Assembly: GCA_015680685.1 (NCBI GenBank)
Contig: MNCI01008436.1
Location: forward strand, 48,369-112,368
DNA length: 64,000 nucleotides
Direction of reading: 5' to 3'
Source of the DNA: Gnetum montanum
Lineage: Eukaryota > Streptophyta > Gnetopsida > Gnetales > Gnetaceae
Both the position numbers and the translations under genes were made by a program. The notes beneath the pieces were generated by a model. That model was not told the origin of the DNA. It worked only from the letters and a program-made list of their open reading frames with translations, and did not search any database. Positions 1-11,049 of this stretch are shown here, in pieces. How positions within the stretch are numbered: position 1 is the stretch's first letter; each line of letters starts with the position of its first letter.

Positions 1-710
1 CTTCTGAACCCCATGTCAGAAGTAGAGTAACTATTCAAGTGGCATATATACCAGATTTGCATAGTCTCCTATTGAGTAGAAGTTGGAGCAAGAATTTCTC
101 AGGTTACATATCAACAGATTATTCTCACATGTGGTTACCTTGGAAAGGAGAACCAAATCAGATATATATCTATAGTGAACCTTTGATGATTGATAATATT
201 ACTTCAAACGGAAAAAGTAAAATGACTGAAAAAGGAGGTGTTGAAAATAAAATTTGTAGGCTCCAAGAAAATTATAGCTCTGAAAAAGAACACTCAAAGA
301 ATGAGGATAAATGGGAGTTATACTTTGATGGTTCATGTAATTCAAAAGGTGTAGGAGTTGGTATATTTATATTAAGGAATGATTCACCTAAAATACTCAA
401 AGAAATTCATCTATCTTTCCCTTGTACTAACAATAAGGCTGAGTATGAAGCTTTATGTATTGGTATAAGAATAGCTCTAGACAAAAAAATCAGAGTAATC
501 ACTATAAAAGGAGACTCAAGATTAGTTTGTGAACAAGTAAAAGGTAATTGTGTAGTGAAGGGCTCATTCTTAAGACCTTATAAGCAACTTGCTTGTAAGA
601 TGTTAAATCAATTTCAACATTGCTGAATAAAGCATATAAATATAGCCAAGAATCTTATAGCAGATGATTTGGAAAATGTAGCTTGAACATTGGATATGCA
701 AATAATGGAA
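1..710 (+). pseudogene. Element Z1: protease tail and second RNase H placed before RT
   Basis: Frame 3 runs from the window edge with few stops. The first ~70 residues (LLLSRSWS, then STDYSHMWLP) look like the C-terminal part of a Ty3/gypsy aspartic protease. From about 320 there is an RNase H fold with the full acidic set: LYFDGSCN, NKAEYEAL, KGDSRLVCEQ and, after a stop, NLIADDL near 650-690. This is the archaeal/plant-type RNase H (aRNH) that Tat elements carry between RNase H and integrase. Here it lies upstream of RT and in the same frame as RT (813-1472), so the order is PR-aRNH-RT. Stops at 624 and further on to 750 make it non-functional. The protease start lies left of the window. 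Confidence 0.8.
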
Positions 711-812
711 AGTTACAAAGATGTCATGATTGAATAATAACATCAACTATCAGTACCAGATAATATAAGACATTTACAAGTATTTGAAGATGATGATCAA
801 GTAGTAAGATTT

Positions 813-2377
813 ATGAAAAATAAACAAAAATTTGAGGGTCAAGTGATACTTGAAACGTCATCAAACTCCGAAGCTAATTTCATTCCAAAAAGGATGATTG
901 ACTTGGAACATGAGTTTAAGAAAAATTTACTTACTGGAAAGGATATACAAAACCCAGATAGTCAAGATTTCAAGGTAGTGAATTTTGGATTAGACAGGAT
1001 ACCAAAGATGTTGAATGTTACAAAGGAAAGAGATTTGAGTTTCAAGCAAAACTTGTTAACATGTCTAAGAAATAATTTGGACAATTTTACTTGGTCTTAT
1101 GATGATTTTAAAGCTTCTAGGAAAGATGTGATGACACATAAAATTCCTTTAATAGAAGGTTGTAAAATAGCCATGCAAAAACAAAGGAAATTTAATCCAT
1201 CATTTGAACCAACTATGGAAGCTGAAATCAAGAAGTTTTTGCATGCACGAATCATATATCCAGTACGATATTCAACGTGGCTTGCTAATCTTGTTCCAGT
1301 GAGAAAGAAAAATGGTGATATAAGGCTTTGTGTAGACTTTAGAAATCTGAATGATGCCTTAAAAAAGGATAAGTATCCACTTCCAAGAATTGATGAGATG
1401 TTGATTAAAGTCTCAGGTTGTCAAGTATATTCTTTGTTAGATAGTTTCTCAAAATCAAATTGTGGTAGATAAAAATGATAGATACAAAACAAAATTTATC
1501 ACTAAATGGGGAACTTTTGCTTACCAAAGAATGCCATTTGGATTGTCAATTGCTAGAGCTATTTTCTAAAGAGCAATAGATTTAGCATTTAAGGATTTAT
1601 TAGGAAAATTTGTGATGATTTATTTGGATGATATTACAATATTCTCAAGAAAAAAAGAAGATCATATTAATCATCTCCAACAAGTTTTTGACAGATGTCG
1701 TGAGTTTGGTATTTCATTAAATCCTAAGAAGTGTATCTTCGGGGTTAAATCTAGAAGCTTATTAGGCCATGTGATATGTCGAGAAGGAATTTCCATAGAC
1801 AATTCCTGAATCCAAGTAGTACAGAATATTGAGCATCCCAGAAGTAATAAATCTCTTAGATTTTTCTTTGGGAAGATAAACTTTGTAAAAAAGTTTATCC
1901 CTGGGTTTACTGAAATTACCAAGTCTTTGATGCATATGCAAAAAAAGGATGTCCACGTAGAGAAAATGCCAGAATCAGAGATAGCTTTATCAGAAATTAA
2001 AATTGCTATACAAGAGGCTCCATATTTGGTGAAGCCTAGGCTAAAAGAAGACTTTTGGTTATATTCTTTTGCTTCGAATGATTCTATGGCTGCCATTTTA
2101 ACACAAAAAGATGATGAAGGTCAAGATGAACCAATTGAATTTTTTGGTTATTAGTTGAACAGTTCAGAATTAAATTATTCAGACTTAGAGAAACAAACAT
2201 TTGCAGTCATCAAATTTTAAATATTATTTGAAAAGTTCATTAGTCCACATTATGCTAATTGAACCTGTAGTTAAGTGATTCCTAGCCCAGAATGAGATTG
2301 GATTAAAAAAAGGAAAATGGCTTATAAATTTGAAAAGTTTCAGATTTTCATTGTAAATATGAAAAACAATTAAGGGA
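813..2377 (+). pseudogene. Element Z1: reverse transcriptase and classical RNase H
   Basis: RT of the Ty3/gypsy type. The N-terminal half (813-1472) contains the KKNGDIRLCVDFRNLN block, and the catalytic YLDD follows at about 1621 in another frame, so there is a frameshift near 1460 where FSGYNQI is expected. The palm and connection continue to 2150 (LNPKKCIFGVKSR, then FFGKINFVKKFIPGF). The classical RNase H remnant includes NYSDLEKQTFAVIKF at about 2170-2218, but its first Asp region (SFASNDSMAAIL) is altered. Stops occur at 1807 and 2152 and more after 2218. About 160 bases to 2377 are decayed. Product: the polymerase that would copy element RNA to DNA; dead here. Confidence 0.85.
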
Positions 2378-3690
2378 ATGAGATTAGCCAAGTTAATGGC
2401 TAGAGAAAGTGAAGTATGTACACTTGACACCCATGAAGAGATTTGGTATGATGAAATTCTCAAATTTCTTAATACAAGGAAAATCCCAAATAATTTAACT
2501 ACAAGTCAAAAGAGAGCTTTCTTCAAAAGAGCACGAAGATTCGTTGTTAAAGATTGTATATTATACAGAAAGGATTTTCAAGGGGTTTTATTGGAATGCG
2601 TTCATAATGAGAAAATTATTTTCATTTTGGAACAATTTCATGATCATTTGAATTTATTTTACAAATCCCCTAAGTCGACTATGCAACATATACTTCAGTA
2701 TGGATATTACTAGCCTTCCATGTATCAAGACATTAGTTCAAAGATTCAAAAATGCTATAAATGTCAAATTCATGGGTCCAAGATAAAAAGGGCTAGAGCC
2801 CCTTTAAAGCCAGTAGTTGCAGATAGACCATTTCAGCAATGGAGTTTGGATTTTATTGGTACAATTACTCCTTCAAGAGCTAGACACAAGGTTATTCTCA
2901 CAACTATTGATTATTTCACTAAATTTTCTGAAGCAAAGGCTCTAAGAGGAAGTTCAGCATCCGATGTGATTAAGTTTCTAGAAGATCAAATTGTAAGTAG
3001 ATTTGGTCTACCCGAAGTGTTAATGTCAGACAATGGACCCACTTTCAAATCTGAAGAGTTTATCAAATGGGCATCAGAAAAATCTATTTTCTTATTTTCA
3101 TCATCAAACTATTATCCCTAAGGAAATGGCTTAGTAGAATCCACCAATAAAAATCTTATCGCTTATATCAAGAATTGATGGATGGAAATCCAGGAAATTG
3201 GAATAATTATCTACAATCCGTGTTATGGTCAGATCAAATTAGATTCAAGAGAGCTATTGGGACATCACCATATAATTTAGTTTATGGTTTGCTAGCAAGA
3301 ATTACAAATAATATTGTAAGCTCAACTTTTGAATTCGTACAAAGATATAGTGAAAAAACTGATAAAGATAGAAGTTTCATGACTTTGCTCATTAAAAGAG
3401 AAGCTGAAATAGATAAAGCAAGGGATAATTTATTATAGAATACCTCTCAAGTTAAAAGATGGTTTGATAGGAAAGCTCTGAAAAGAACTTTCAAGATAGG
3501 GGATCTTGTCCTATTATAGAATATGAAGAAACCGAATAAGTTTACCCAAACATGGATTGGTCCATTTCAAATTACAAAGCAATTTTCAGAGGATACTTAC
3601 AAATTATTAAATTTGGATGACATGGAGTTGCAATTTCCATATAATGTTTTGCATATAAAACATTATTTTGGACAATTGCATACAACTTAA
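2378..3690 (+). pseudogene. Element Z1: integrase
   Basis: Integrase with an N-terminal zinc region (2620-2775; CYKCQ pair kept, the second His replaced), a catalytic core with all three acidic residues visible (SLDFIGTI near 2850, SDNGPTF near 3030, GLVESTNK near 3130) and a C-terminal barrel-like end (FKIGDLVLL, WIGPFQITK). It ends at TAA 3688-3690. In-frame stops near 2713, 3121, 3175 and 3438 break it. No chromodomain is visible after the barrel. The gene is followed by a long 3' region rather than directly by the LTR. Confidence 0.85.
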
Positions 3691-4129
3691 AGATATCCTT
3701 ACACAAACTAATATATGTATATACTATTAGAAATAATATTACTAATATTACTAGGAGTATAGTATTAATTACTATGTTTAATTATGCTATTGGAACATAG
3801 TTAGATAAGTAGATAGTATATTATAATAGTAAACATATTTAGGATAAATTTATTTAAATTAGAAAATAGTTTTCCTTCAAGTGAAACAAGTGGAAGCCTA
3901 CAAGTGAAACAAGTGGAAACCTATAAGTGTGGCAAGTGGAAGAGGTGACTCATCCACCACTTAGGGAGGATTTTGAAAAATGGTTAAAATGCCTAGAAAG
4001 AGAAAAAATTCGTTGATGACTCTTGGGGGGGATTTTAAATTTCTAGCTACTATAAAAAGAGAATTGGGTTGCCTAAGATTTCATCATCTTTCAATTCAAG
4101 TTGACTAGGTAAAGTAAGAGAGAGCTAGT
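3691..4129 (+). promoter_or_regulatory. Z1 3' spacer with short repeats and a TATA box
   Basis: No gene here. Bases 3876-3950 hold about three imperfect 23-25 bp repeats built on CAAGTGAAACAAGTGGAA. A good TATA box (TATAAAAAG, 4051-4059) is followed about 70 bases later by the ATG of the next ORF at 4130. This could be an internal promoter for a third ORF. The alternative is a remnant of some other LTR. Assigned from sequence alone. Confidence 0.45.
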
Positions 4130-4833
4130 TTGAAAGAGGAGATGGAGTTTGGGAGAACAATGATGAAGCCTTTTATTCCATATGTGATGGGATGTTGCCC
4201 TGAACATGTGTTGAAGGCTTACTTGAAAGCTAGATCATGTGGAGCATCGAAAGAGTGTCCTTTCATGGCTTGGTTGTCTAATGAATTTTCATTCCTCATA
4301 AGAGGTTTGGAGATAGAGTGAAATGTTTGGGGACAATATCAAGATTGCACCCAAGAAGAAGAGAGGGGAGAAGAGAAACCAACCAATGAGGAGTCATAGG
4401 AAGAAGCATTCGTGTCTCAAGAGGAAGATGAAAGACCCAAGGTGAAGAATAAAAGAGTTTATTTGAAAAAGAAAATGAGAAGACTGCTGAAGAAAAAGTT
4501 CAAGTAGATCAAGTTGAGAGCTCTACCAAGCTAGAAAACAACAGAATAGCCTTCATCACATCAAAAATTACTTATGAGACAGTTAAAGAGATGAGGATTC
4601 CTACCAAAGTAACCCTCAAAATTCTGTTCCCATCTAAAGAATAGTCCATGAATGAAGGACTTGCTAATGTATAGTTTGTTGTTTTTCTTAGAAATGAGGT
4701 TTTTATACCATTAAACCTTATGTTTGATGGGAATTTTTCTCTAAAAATATTTCTGTTCAACTGTAAAAATTCAATAAAATTTTCAGTGCGTTTCAATTTT
4801 AAAATGGGGTTGCATAAATTTCTTTAAGCTTTT
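4130..4833 (+). pseudogene. Element Z1: extra ORF between integrase and 3' LTR
   Basis: An open stretch of 63 codons (4130-4321) starts about 75 bases after a TATA box. Past its stop the same frame continues with an acidic run (EEERGEEKP, SQEEDERPK) and then a basic run (KKKMRRLLKKKFK) to about 4505. Another frame from 4540 (KITYETVKEMRIPTKVTLK) stays protein-like nearly to the polypurine tract. I do not recognise the family. It occupies the place where Athila and similar elements have an additional ORF, but no membrane segment is evident, so I do not call it env. Broken by several stops. Confidence 0.4.
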
Positions 4834-4846
4834 AAGGGGGCAAAAA
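4834..4846 (+). other. Polypurine tract of element Z1
   Basis: AAGGGGGCAAAAA lies directly before the TGTTGG start of the LTR. It is the expected plus-strand primer position and marks 4847-7833 as the 3' LTR of the element on its left. Confidence 0.8.
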
Positions 4847-5046
4847 TGTTGGCACATTTGGCCATTTCATGGAATAGTTGGATTATCTTATCAAAAATTG
4901 GAACATCTTGGCATTGGTACATTTTTCCCATTTAATGGAGTAGTCTTTATGATTGAAAGGGGATTTCATTTATCATTTGTTCTATAATGATTTAAGAGAG
5001 AGATAATCTACCCGTCCAAACATTTTTACACTAAATTTTTAAAATA

Positions 5047-5727
5047 ATGTATTGTTGGAAATTTAGAAGTAAACATGTAGCTTTAAGGTTATGGGTTGAT
5101 GGGTGTTTTGGAAAGGTAAGCAGACTATTAAACATAGACGGGATAGAGGAGCCTATAGTTGCACTTGTTATTCAGGGAATGGGAGGTATCGGTAAGAGCA
5201 CTTTGGTTGCTACCTTTATTAAGAGCCTAGAGAACAAAATCTCATAAAAATACAAGTTTTCCATAATAAAGTTTGAAAACACTATAAATCAAGCAAAGAA
5301 TTCCCATATTACTAAGCTGCAAAAGCAAATTCTTCATTATTTGTTTCCAGGAAAAAAAGAAGAATTTTTGTTTAGCGAAAGGCGTGATGCTGAGGATGAT
5401 TATTACATGCCATGTATAGGAAATTGAGGATGAAGTTTCAGAATGTTGTGAAAATAATTTAAAATTTACCAAAGACACTATCTGCATGACCAATTATTAG
5501 AGCATTTACTAGAAACAAAAGTGATGGGCCCTGTCACTGAAGAATTTAGAGAAGCATTTGCAGACGAGATGAGCATGTTGAGGGAGGTAGCACACTTATG
5601 CTATGGGATTCCTTTGCTGCTAACTATGGTTGGAGGAAAGCTACGTAAAATAGACACCCCAATATGTATTCAAAAATTAAAAGTGGGAAATGTTAATTTC
5701 AAAGTTGTTGAGTATGAGAAAATGTGC
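5047..5727 (+). pseudogene. NB-ARC (NBS-LRR resistance gene) fragment inside the LTR
   Basis: Plant NBS-type immune receptor debris. A P-loop is clear (GMGGIGKSTL, about 5178-5207), followed after a stop by NB-ARC-like text (ITKLQKQILHYLFPGKKEE, 5308-5365). From 5521 another open stretch carries a GLPLA-type motif (CYGIPLLLTMVGGKLRK, 5598-5648). The part between kinase-2 and GLPLA is largely missing, and no LRRs or TIR/CC domain is present. Several stops and frame changes show it is dead. It sits wholly within the Z1 LTR next to a PPR fragment, so it is a captured or inserted piece and not a resident gene. Confidence 0.75.
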
Positions 5728-5734
5728 TGAAAAT

Positions 5735-6345
5735 AGAGGTGTCTTCATCGATAAATTCATGTTTCCTTTCCTGGCTAAGGCCTGCGTCGCACTCTGAGAT
5801 TTGCACCAGGGCTAGAATGTGTATTGTCATGCTAGAAGAGCTCGGCTTGATTCCAATTCAGTCATCATGAACCCATTCATTTTCATGTTTAGCAAATTTT
5901 TCCACCTGGACCTTGCCAGAAAGGTTTTTGAGAAAATTCTTGACAAAACCTTGGTTTCATGGAACTCTATGGTTGCGGCTTACGTTGAAAATGTATACTT
6001 TGATAAGTCTTTTGAAATTCTAAAAAGCAGTGCCCGATGCTAAGGTTTATCCTAATACGTTCACTATTTTGAAGTTTTCTCAATGGATGTAGTAATTTGG
6101 GGATAGGAAAGTACAGTTTATGCATGACTAGGCTGTAGAATATGGTTTGGATTTGGATGTTGCCGTGGGCAACGGGTGGGAGAAGAGGGGATGATTTCCC
6201 AAGGCTAGTCCGTTCGTGCCCTGATTTTGAAAAAGGGCTTTGATGCAAATGCTATTATTAGAATAACTTTGATTTATATGTATTCCAAATGCAGGGATAT
6301 GTACAAAGTTAGGAAACTGCTTCGAGAGAAGACTTTGCAATGATG
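5735..6345 (+). pseudogene. PPR protein fragment inside the LTR
   Basis: PLS-type pentatricopeptide repeat protein remains. Recognisable pieces are FMFPFLAKAC at about 5756, LARKVFEKILDKTLVSWNSM (5912-5971) with the typical VSWNSM sequence, VYPNTFTILK near 6046 and, after frame shifts, IYMYSKCRDMYKV near 6275-6313. These are consecutive repeats in normal order, so one genomic or cDNA piece covering about four repeats was taken up. PPR proteins normally act in organelle RNA processing; this one has many stops. It follows the NB-ARC fragment by a few bases. Confidence 0.75.
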
Positions 6346-6889
6346 AACCTACAAACAACCTTACCAAAAATAGCAGCAGTTCCCTATGCCAACGCATTCG
6401 TCTTCGTCATTGCCAATCCATCAAGTGCGGTCACAGAGACATGAAGACACAGCAAGATAGGTGCACAACTAAATTAGTAGAACTAGGAGATGTTTTAGCC
6501 AATGCCGTTAAATCAGAGTTACAGTTTATTCAGAAGAAACTGTCATCACTGAAGACAAATACAAAACCCGAACGCATGGAATTAAAGTCACAAAATAACA
6601 TTTCAATTTCATATGGTCCAGTGGAAAAATAATAATTTCAAAAATTTCTCACATGCAATAATTGTATGGATTAGTTGTTAAATACCTAGCATTAATTTAA
6701 TTATCCCAAGTGAATTACTAAGGCTTTATACACAATGGGTAATTAAAATCCTAAAATAAAAATAAAATGACAACTGTATGAAGCTTTTATAGTATTGGAG
6801 ATCTTAGATTTATTATTATTATTATTATTATATGGGTTGTCACTTATAAAAGAAAGATTTATAATATTTACACATACCAATGTTAGCAT

Positions 6890-7045
6890 GATTTTCTCCT
6901 AACTTTATGTATAAGTTACAACTTCTTAACTTGTTCGGCAAGTAAGATCTCCTAACTTGTTGGGCAAGTTATAGCTTCCTCACTTGGGAGAGAAGTTAGC
7001 TAAGATATTTTGGAATATCTAACTACCTTTTGAACCTTATAAAAA
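6890..7045 (+). promoter_or_regulatory. Z-type LTR promoter: repeats and TATA box
   Basis: Three imperfect copies of a unit containing CTAACTTGTTGGGCAAGTTA (6897-7003) lie upstream of TATAAAAA at 7038-7045. The unit itself can fold (AACTTG/CAAGTT). The same arrangement is present in the other copy, with TATAAAAA at 36143-36150. This is the likely U3 promoter; the U3/R boundary would be about 30 bases downstream. Confidence 0.6.
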
Positions 7046-7833
7046 GGCTTTAGGGGTTAGAAGAAAAGAATATCACACACTTTTGGGGACTAGCTCTCAC
7101 TTGGAGACATACCTTGGGATCTTGGGAAGAGAATTGTAAAGAAGAAATTGTGAAAGATTGCTTGTAAGATGACTTGCTAAAAGGAAACATTCCAGCCTCT
7201 TTGTTGTAGTCCTGTGAGTTATGTATTTTATTTTTTATTTTCTTTAAATTGTTTAGCTAGTGGTTTACATAGTATCATGCTTGGCAAATAATTTTGGGAT
7301 TTTTAGATTACTCTTATTGTTCTTGTTGCATGATAGAAAATTTCTATTAAAATTTTTCCATTGAAGAGCTTCTGTTTGAAAGCCTTAAGAGCATTTTAAT
7401 AGTGAATTTTATTATTGTGCAATGTATAAGAACCACTATTGAGATTGTTGTAAGAGAATGTTTGCATGTAGTCAAGCCGTTGAAGGATTCACAGAGTTGT
7501 GCTCAAATGTTTTTCCAAAATTATATTTGTTACAAGTAGGTATTATAAGGACTGCATAGACTAGGCAATTAAACAAAATAAGAACTCTCAACAACTCACA
7601 GTACTTGGCAAAGTTGGCTGAATCTCTTTAAGATAAGTCATTTTTAGTTTTACACACAACCCAATCATTTCATTTTTTACAACCGCACACCACAAAAACA
7701 CACACACATACTCACATTAACTACTGAGTCTATTTGAAGGTATCTAGGCCTTGGTGTTGCGAGAAGACCAGTAAGCACCTAAATCCTGTTTGAGGACACT
7801 CGTTGGCGGTCGCATCCCAAACGGTCACCAACA

Positions 7834-8167
7834 CATTGTCTCCCATGAGCACATATTGCTGAGCACACTTGTGAATCGCATCTCTCTTGGTAGATGTCAA
7901 TCGGCTTGGGGGTTCACCATGTTCCAAGTAGGCTTTAATGTTGGCATACCACTCTTGAGTATTCGCAGCACTGACAGAGGCTATGTGTACCGCTTGAGTG
8001 ATAGGCTCAATACATTTGTTAATCGAGGTTGGCAAGCATGTGAACAAGTGTGATGGAATATTTAATTCTAGGGTGCCCAAGGCATCTGCTATGGTGTTTT
8101 CATTGCATGGAACATGTTGCACATCCATAGTTGTAAACTGTTTGAGCAAAGTTTTTGCTAAGTCGAA
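7834..8167 (-). pseudogene. Element D: start of integrase, cut by Z1
   Basis: Reading leftwards this continues from the aRNH domain into the N-terminal region of a Tat integrase (ANTQEWYANIKAYLEHGE, then KRDAIHKCAQQYVLMGDN). It stops exactly at 7834, where the Z1 LTR begins. The homologous spot in element E is the LVGDTLCRR stretch, so the insertion point is inside the integrase. The rest of D lies left of the window. Confidence 0.8.
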
Positions 8168-8489
8168 TTAGGGTTGCAGGTGTGTAGCTTTGCAGGCATA
8201 GACCTCGGTGATTTGATTCAAAATTAGTTGTGAATCTTTGTGAATCGCCAAGTGTTGTATGCTTAATGCTTGGGCTGCTAGAAGGCCCCTGAGTAACCCC
8301 TCATACTTTTCCATGTTGTTTGTACAAGGAAAAGAAAAACAATAAGCTAAAGGATGCATTTCCCTAGAGGGGAATGAAATGACAATAGCTCCACTACCCC
8401 CTCTCATGGTCGAGGTGCTGTCAAAATGCAAAGTAGCTTCAAGATGTGACGGGACAACATTGATAGTGCTAACGTTCTCATCTAGGAAT
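8168..8489 (-). pseudogene. Element D: second (aRNH-type) RNase H
   Basis: Tat-type additional RNase H located after the classical RNase H, as is usual for this lineage. Visible blocks are LHFDSTSTMRGGSGAIVIS, FPCTNNMEKYEGLLRGLLA and KDSQLILNQI; the last acidic block (NTIADALG) lies at about 8075-8100 in the integrase-side frame. The catalytic Glu block reads EKYE. One stop separates it from the integrase part. Confidence 0.8.
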
Positions 8490-8971
8490 TCAGGGTCTAT
8501 GATTACCTGGTCTTTGACATGAGCTCGTAAGTTGTGTTGCTATTTCTTGACATTTCATTGATGATTGGCTCACATAATGTAAATCAAATTTCACTATTAT
8601 TTCTTTCCACCGGGCTATCCTACTACTTTCATAAAAATTTTTTGTAATAGCCCAAAGTATGTTGCTTTTGCAAATAATGTTAATTTTGATACAAAATAGG
8701 TAGTGTCTCAACTTCTTCAATGTAAACACTAAGGCAAGGCAGTTTCTCTCCACCTCATTATATTTTGCTTCATATGCTATCAGTGCATGACTTAGGTAGT
8801 ATGTTGGTATCTCACAACTGTCATCACATTTCTAACATAACAGTGTCATGATAGATGTGTCTGAGGTGGTAAGGTAGATGAAGAAAGGCTTATCCCTCTA
8901 TGGTGGGTAAACAGTTAGGTGGTGCAAAAAGTCTTTCTTCATATCATCAAAGTCTTGTTGGCATTGTGGTG
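8490..8971 (-). pseudogene. Element D: RT connection and classical RNase H
   Basis: The frame starts at 8971 with PQCQQDFDDMKKDF, which is the exact continuation of VNFEWT at 39320 on the far side of element A. RNase H hallmarks follow (YNEVERNCLALVFTLKKLRHYLF, then YESSRIARWKEIIVKFDLHY). This shows that 39320-51754 and 7834-8971 are halves of one element split by A. A few stops are present, for example after DTSIMTLLC. Confidence 0.85.
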
Positions 8972-10626
8972 TGAAACACCACTAATTTTAGCCTAATACT
9001 TTGAAACAAGAATGAGTCAAGTCCTTTCAAGCTTTTGGGAGGCAAAATTTGGCTAAGGCATGGAAACCATGCTCATCTAAATCAAGCCTGCTTGCTCATC
9101 CTGTCAAGTTGGAAGCTTGCCCATAGTGTGAAAAACTCTTGGAGTCTTAAAACTAAGGAAAAATGATTTGATCTACAACATGCAAGTCATCCTCAGAGCA
9201 CATCCTTAATAGCTTCTAGTCCCAAATTTCAAAATCCCAAGTTTCAGCTCAAAATTGCAAGCTTTTGTAAGATTTCATAGGTCACGCTGCATGTCATGTT
9301 GCATGTCATGCTACAACGTGACTGCAGCGTGACCTACTCAAAATGGTTCCAAAAAAGTCACATCTAAACTCAAATTCCATATTTTAAATTACTCTTAGGA
9401 TCAACTATAGCTAGATAGCAGTTTCACTCAAGATTCAAGCTTTAAAATCATAATTTAAAAAAAAATACATCATTTTCGAGTCATGTCATGCTGTGGTCAC
9501 GCTGTAGCATGACTCCAGCATGACCTACCATAACTAGCTTGAAAAAGGAACTTTTAGGCTCAATTTGTCACTCACAGTTAGGCAATCCTTGCACTTTGAG
9601 AATCAGGCTTTAAAATTCCAAAATTTGGTGAAAAATTAAAAGATTTTGTTCACTCATGCTAAGTTCATGCTACAAAGTGAGTGTAGCATGAGTACGCACA
9701 CTCAATTCATGCTGAGACAAAATCACCTCATGCTAGAAATTCTTGTCAAGTAGAAAAGCCTCAAATAGCCACGGAACCACCTAAATCGACACCCTACAGT
9801 GGTCAAACCAAATATCTAGAAGATTCAAGTGAGCCAGGGTCAATTTCTATTGTAGTACATTGTAAATATTCATTTGTGGTCTTGTCAGGGCCTCATAGTT
9901 GAAATTGTATGTGCTTCTATGGGCTTGAGTAAGCCACACGTTGTAAGATACAATGCACCTAGTCTAGAATGTAGCTTGTCCACACATGTCCAACTCACAT
10001 ACAGCTGTCTATTGGACATGTGTCACTTGATCCACCTTTCATCTCATCTCCCAGCCATTGATTTCATTCTTGAATTTCATGCTCGAGCCTCATCCAATCC
10101 TATAAATACCCTATCAATTCACATAAATGGGGTTGGAAATTTTAGAGTTGGATGGCTTAGGAAACACAAACCCCTAGCATCCAAGCACTTATGAAATACA
10201 TCACATCACATCACCCTGGGGCTTGACGCTTGACCTACCATCCACACATGTAGCTACACTTTGACCGGTGCACATCTTTTCTAAGAAATACAAATATAGT
10301 TTATTTTGCCAGCCATTATTTTTTTTTACTCTGTTTTACATTCAGTTTACATTTCGTTTACAATACCAATTTTGCATGCATTTATGTTTACATTTTGTAC
10401 TTGTTTTTTATGTTTTAAAACATTAGTTACGATAACCCCAGCACAAGCCATAGTTTACGCTCAAGGAAGTCCTCAATTGATTTGTGTGCAGACCATCCAG
10501 GGCACTCTGCCTTCATTTACTTTTCTAGCTTGCCCTCAGGCAAAGGTAGGGTTAGTTGTGTCTGCCCAATGATCTTTCAATGTTTTTTTTCCTTCCAGCC
10601 TTAGATTGACAATTTACGTTAGTATA
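8972..10626 (+). mobile_element. 5' LTR of Tat element A
   Basis: Starts TGAAACACCACTAATTT and ends TTAGTATA, followed by a 6-base gap and a primer binding site. It pairs with the LTR at 37667-39319, which has nearly the same length (1655 and 1653 bp) and by eye about 85% identity near the start. The flanking bases TGGTG (8967-8971) and CAGTG (39320-39324) are a decayed target duplication differing by two transitions. The LTR contains arrays of GTCACGCTGCA-type words; the arms 9279-9291 and 9323-9335 are a perfect 13-bp inverted repeat. TATAAATA is at 10101-10108. Confidence 0.9.
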
Positions 10627-10632
10627 GTAAAT

Positions 10633-10649
10633 TGGTGCTAGAAGGAGGG
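10633..10649 (+). other. Primer binding site of element A
   Basis: TGGTGCTAGAAGGAGGG, six bases after the LTR. The same string follows LTR D and a variant follows LTR C. It resembles the tRNA-Arg-type primer site known from Ogre/Tat elements (TGGTGTCAGAAG type) but is not identical; the tRNA is an inference. Confidence 0.75.
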
Positions 10650-11049
10650 CCTCAATTTCTTTTTTTCTGTTAAAATATCGATCACGCTACCTATCAAAAC
10701 TTATTCATCTTATCCCTATGAGTCTCCCTATTGTAGTTGCTCATGCTATAGTTGTCACGCTGTAGTTGTTACATCGTATTTGTCATGCTATAGTTTCTCA
10801 CACTATAGTTGGTCACAATGTTTGTTAGTCATGCTGCCAGTTAAGCATGTTGTGAGTTAGTCATGCCATGAGTTACTCATGGTACACACGCCATCAACTT
10901 GTACACGCTGTCATGGAATCTTCCCATATCAATCCTACTTATGCAATCCTCATACCTGAATAGTATAACTTCATTTATGTTAAGATCCTTCAGTATTTCA
11001 CATAATCCCCCTTTCTAAACCTCATCATCAACTTATATCTCACCTTCTC
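10650..11049 (+). repeat. Element A leader with ATGCTATAG/ACGCTGTAG words
   Basis: Non-coding leader between the primer site and gag. Bases 10738-10925 are dominated by degenerate copies of short words such as CATGCTATAGTTG and CACGCTGTAGTTG, the same vocabulary as the LTR. Nothing else is seen. Confidence 0.6.

Larger units (their letters stand above)
4847..7833 (+). mobile_element. 3' LTR of element Z1 (~3.0 kb)
   Basis: Begins TGTTGGCACA after the polypurine tract and ends GGTCACCAACA, giving inverted ends TGTTGG/CCAACA. A second copy (34079-37386) starts with almost the same ~28 bases and is alignable again from about 6358 to 7833 (35475-37386), but the stretch in between is unrelated. 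Here that stretch contains pieces of an NB-ARC gene and a PPR gene. Relative to the other copy about 480 bp is missing near 7490. The LTR ends abruptly inside the integrase reading frame of minus-strand element D, resuming at 7834, so Z1 inserted into D. The 5' LTR and left target duplicate are outside the window. Confidence 0.85.

Noticed and set aside
5047-5247. Functional NBS-LRR resistance gene
   Set aside because: The P-loop is clear, but the middle of the NB-ARC and all LRRs are missing, stops are frequent and it lies inside an LTR.
6810-6835. TTA microsatellite
   Set aside because: Short simple repeat in the Z1 LTR with no further meaning seen.
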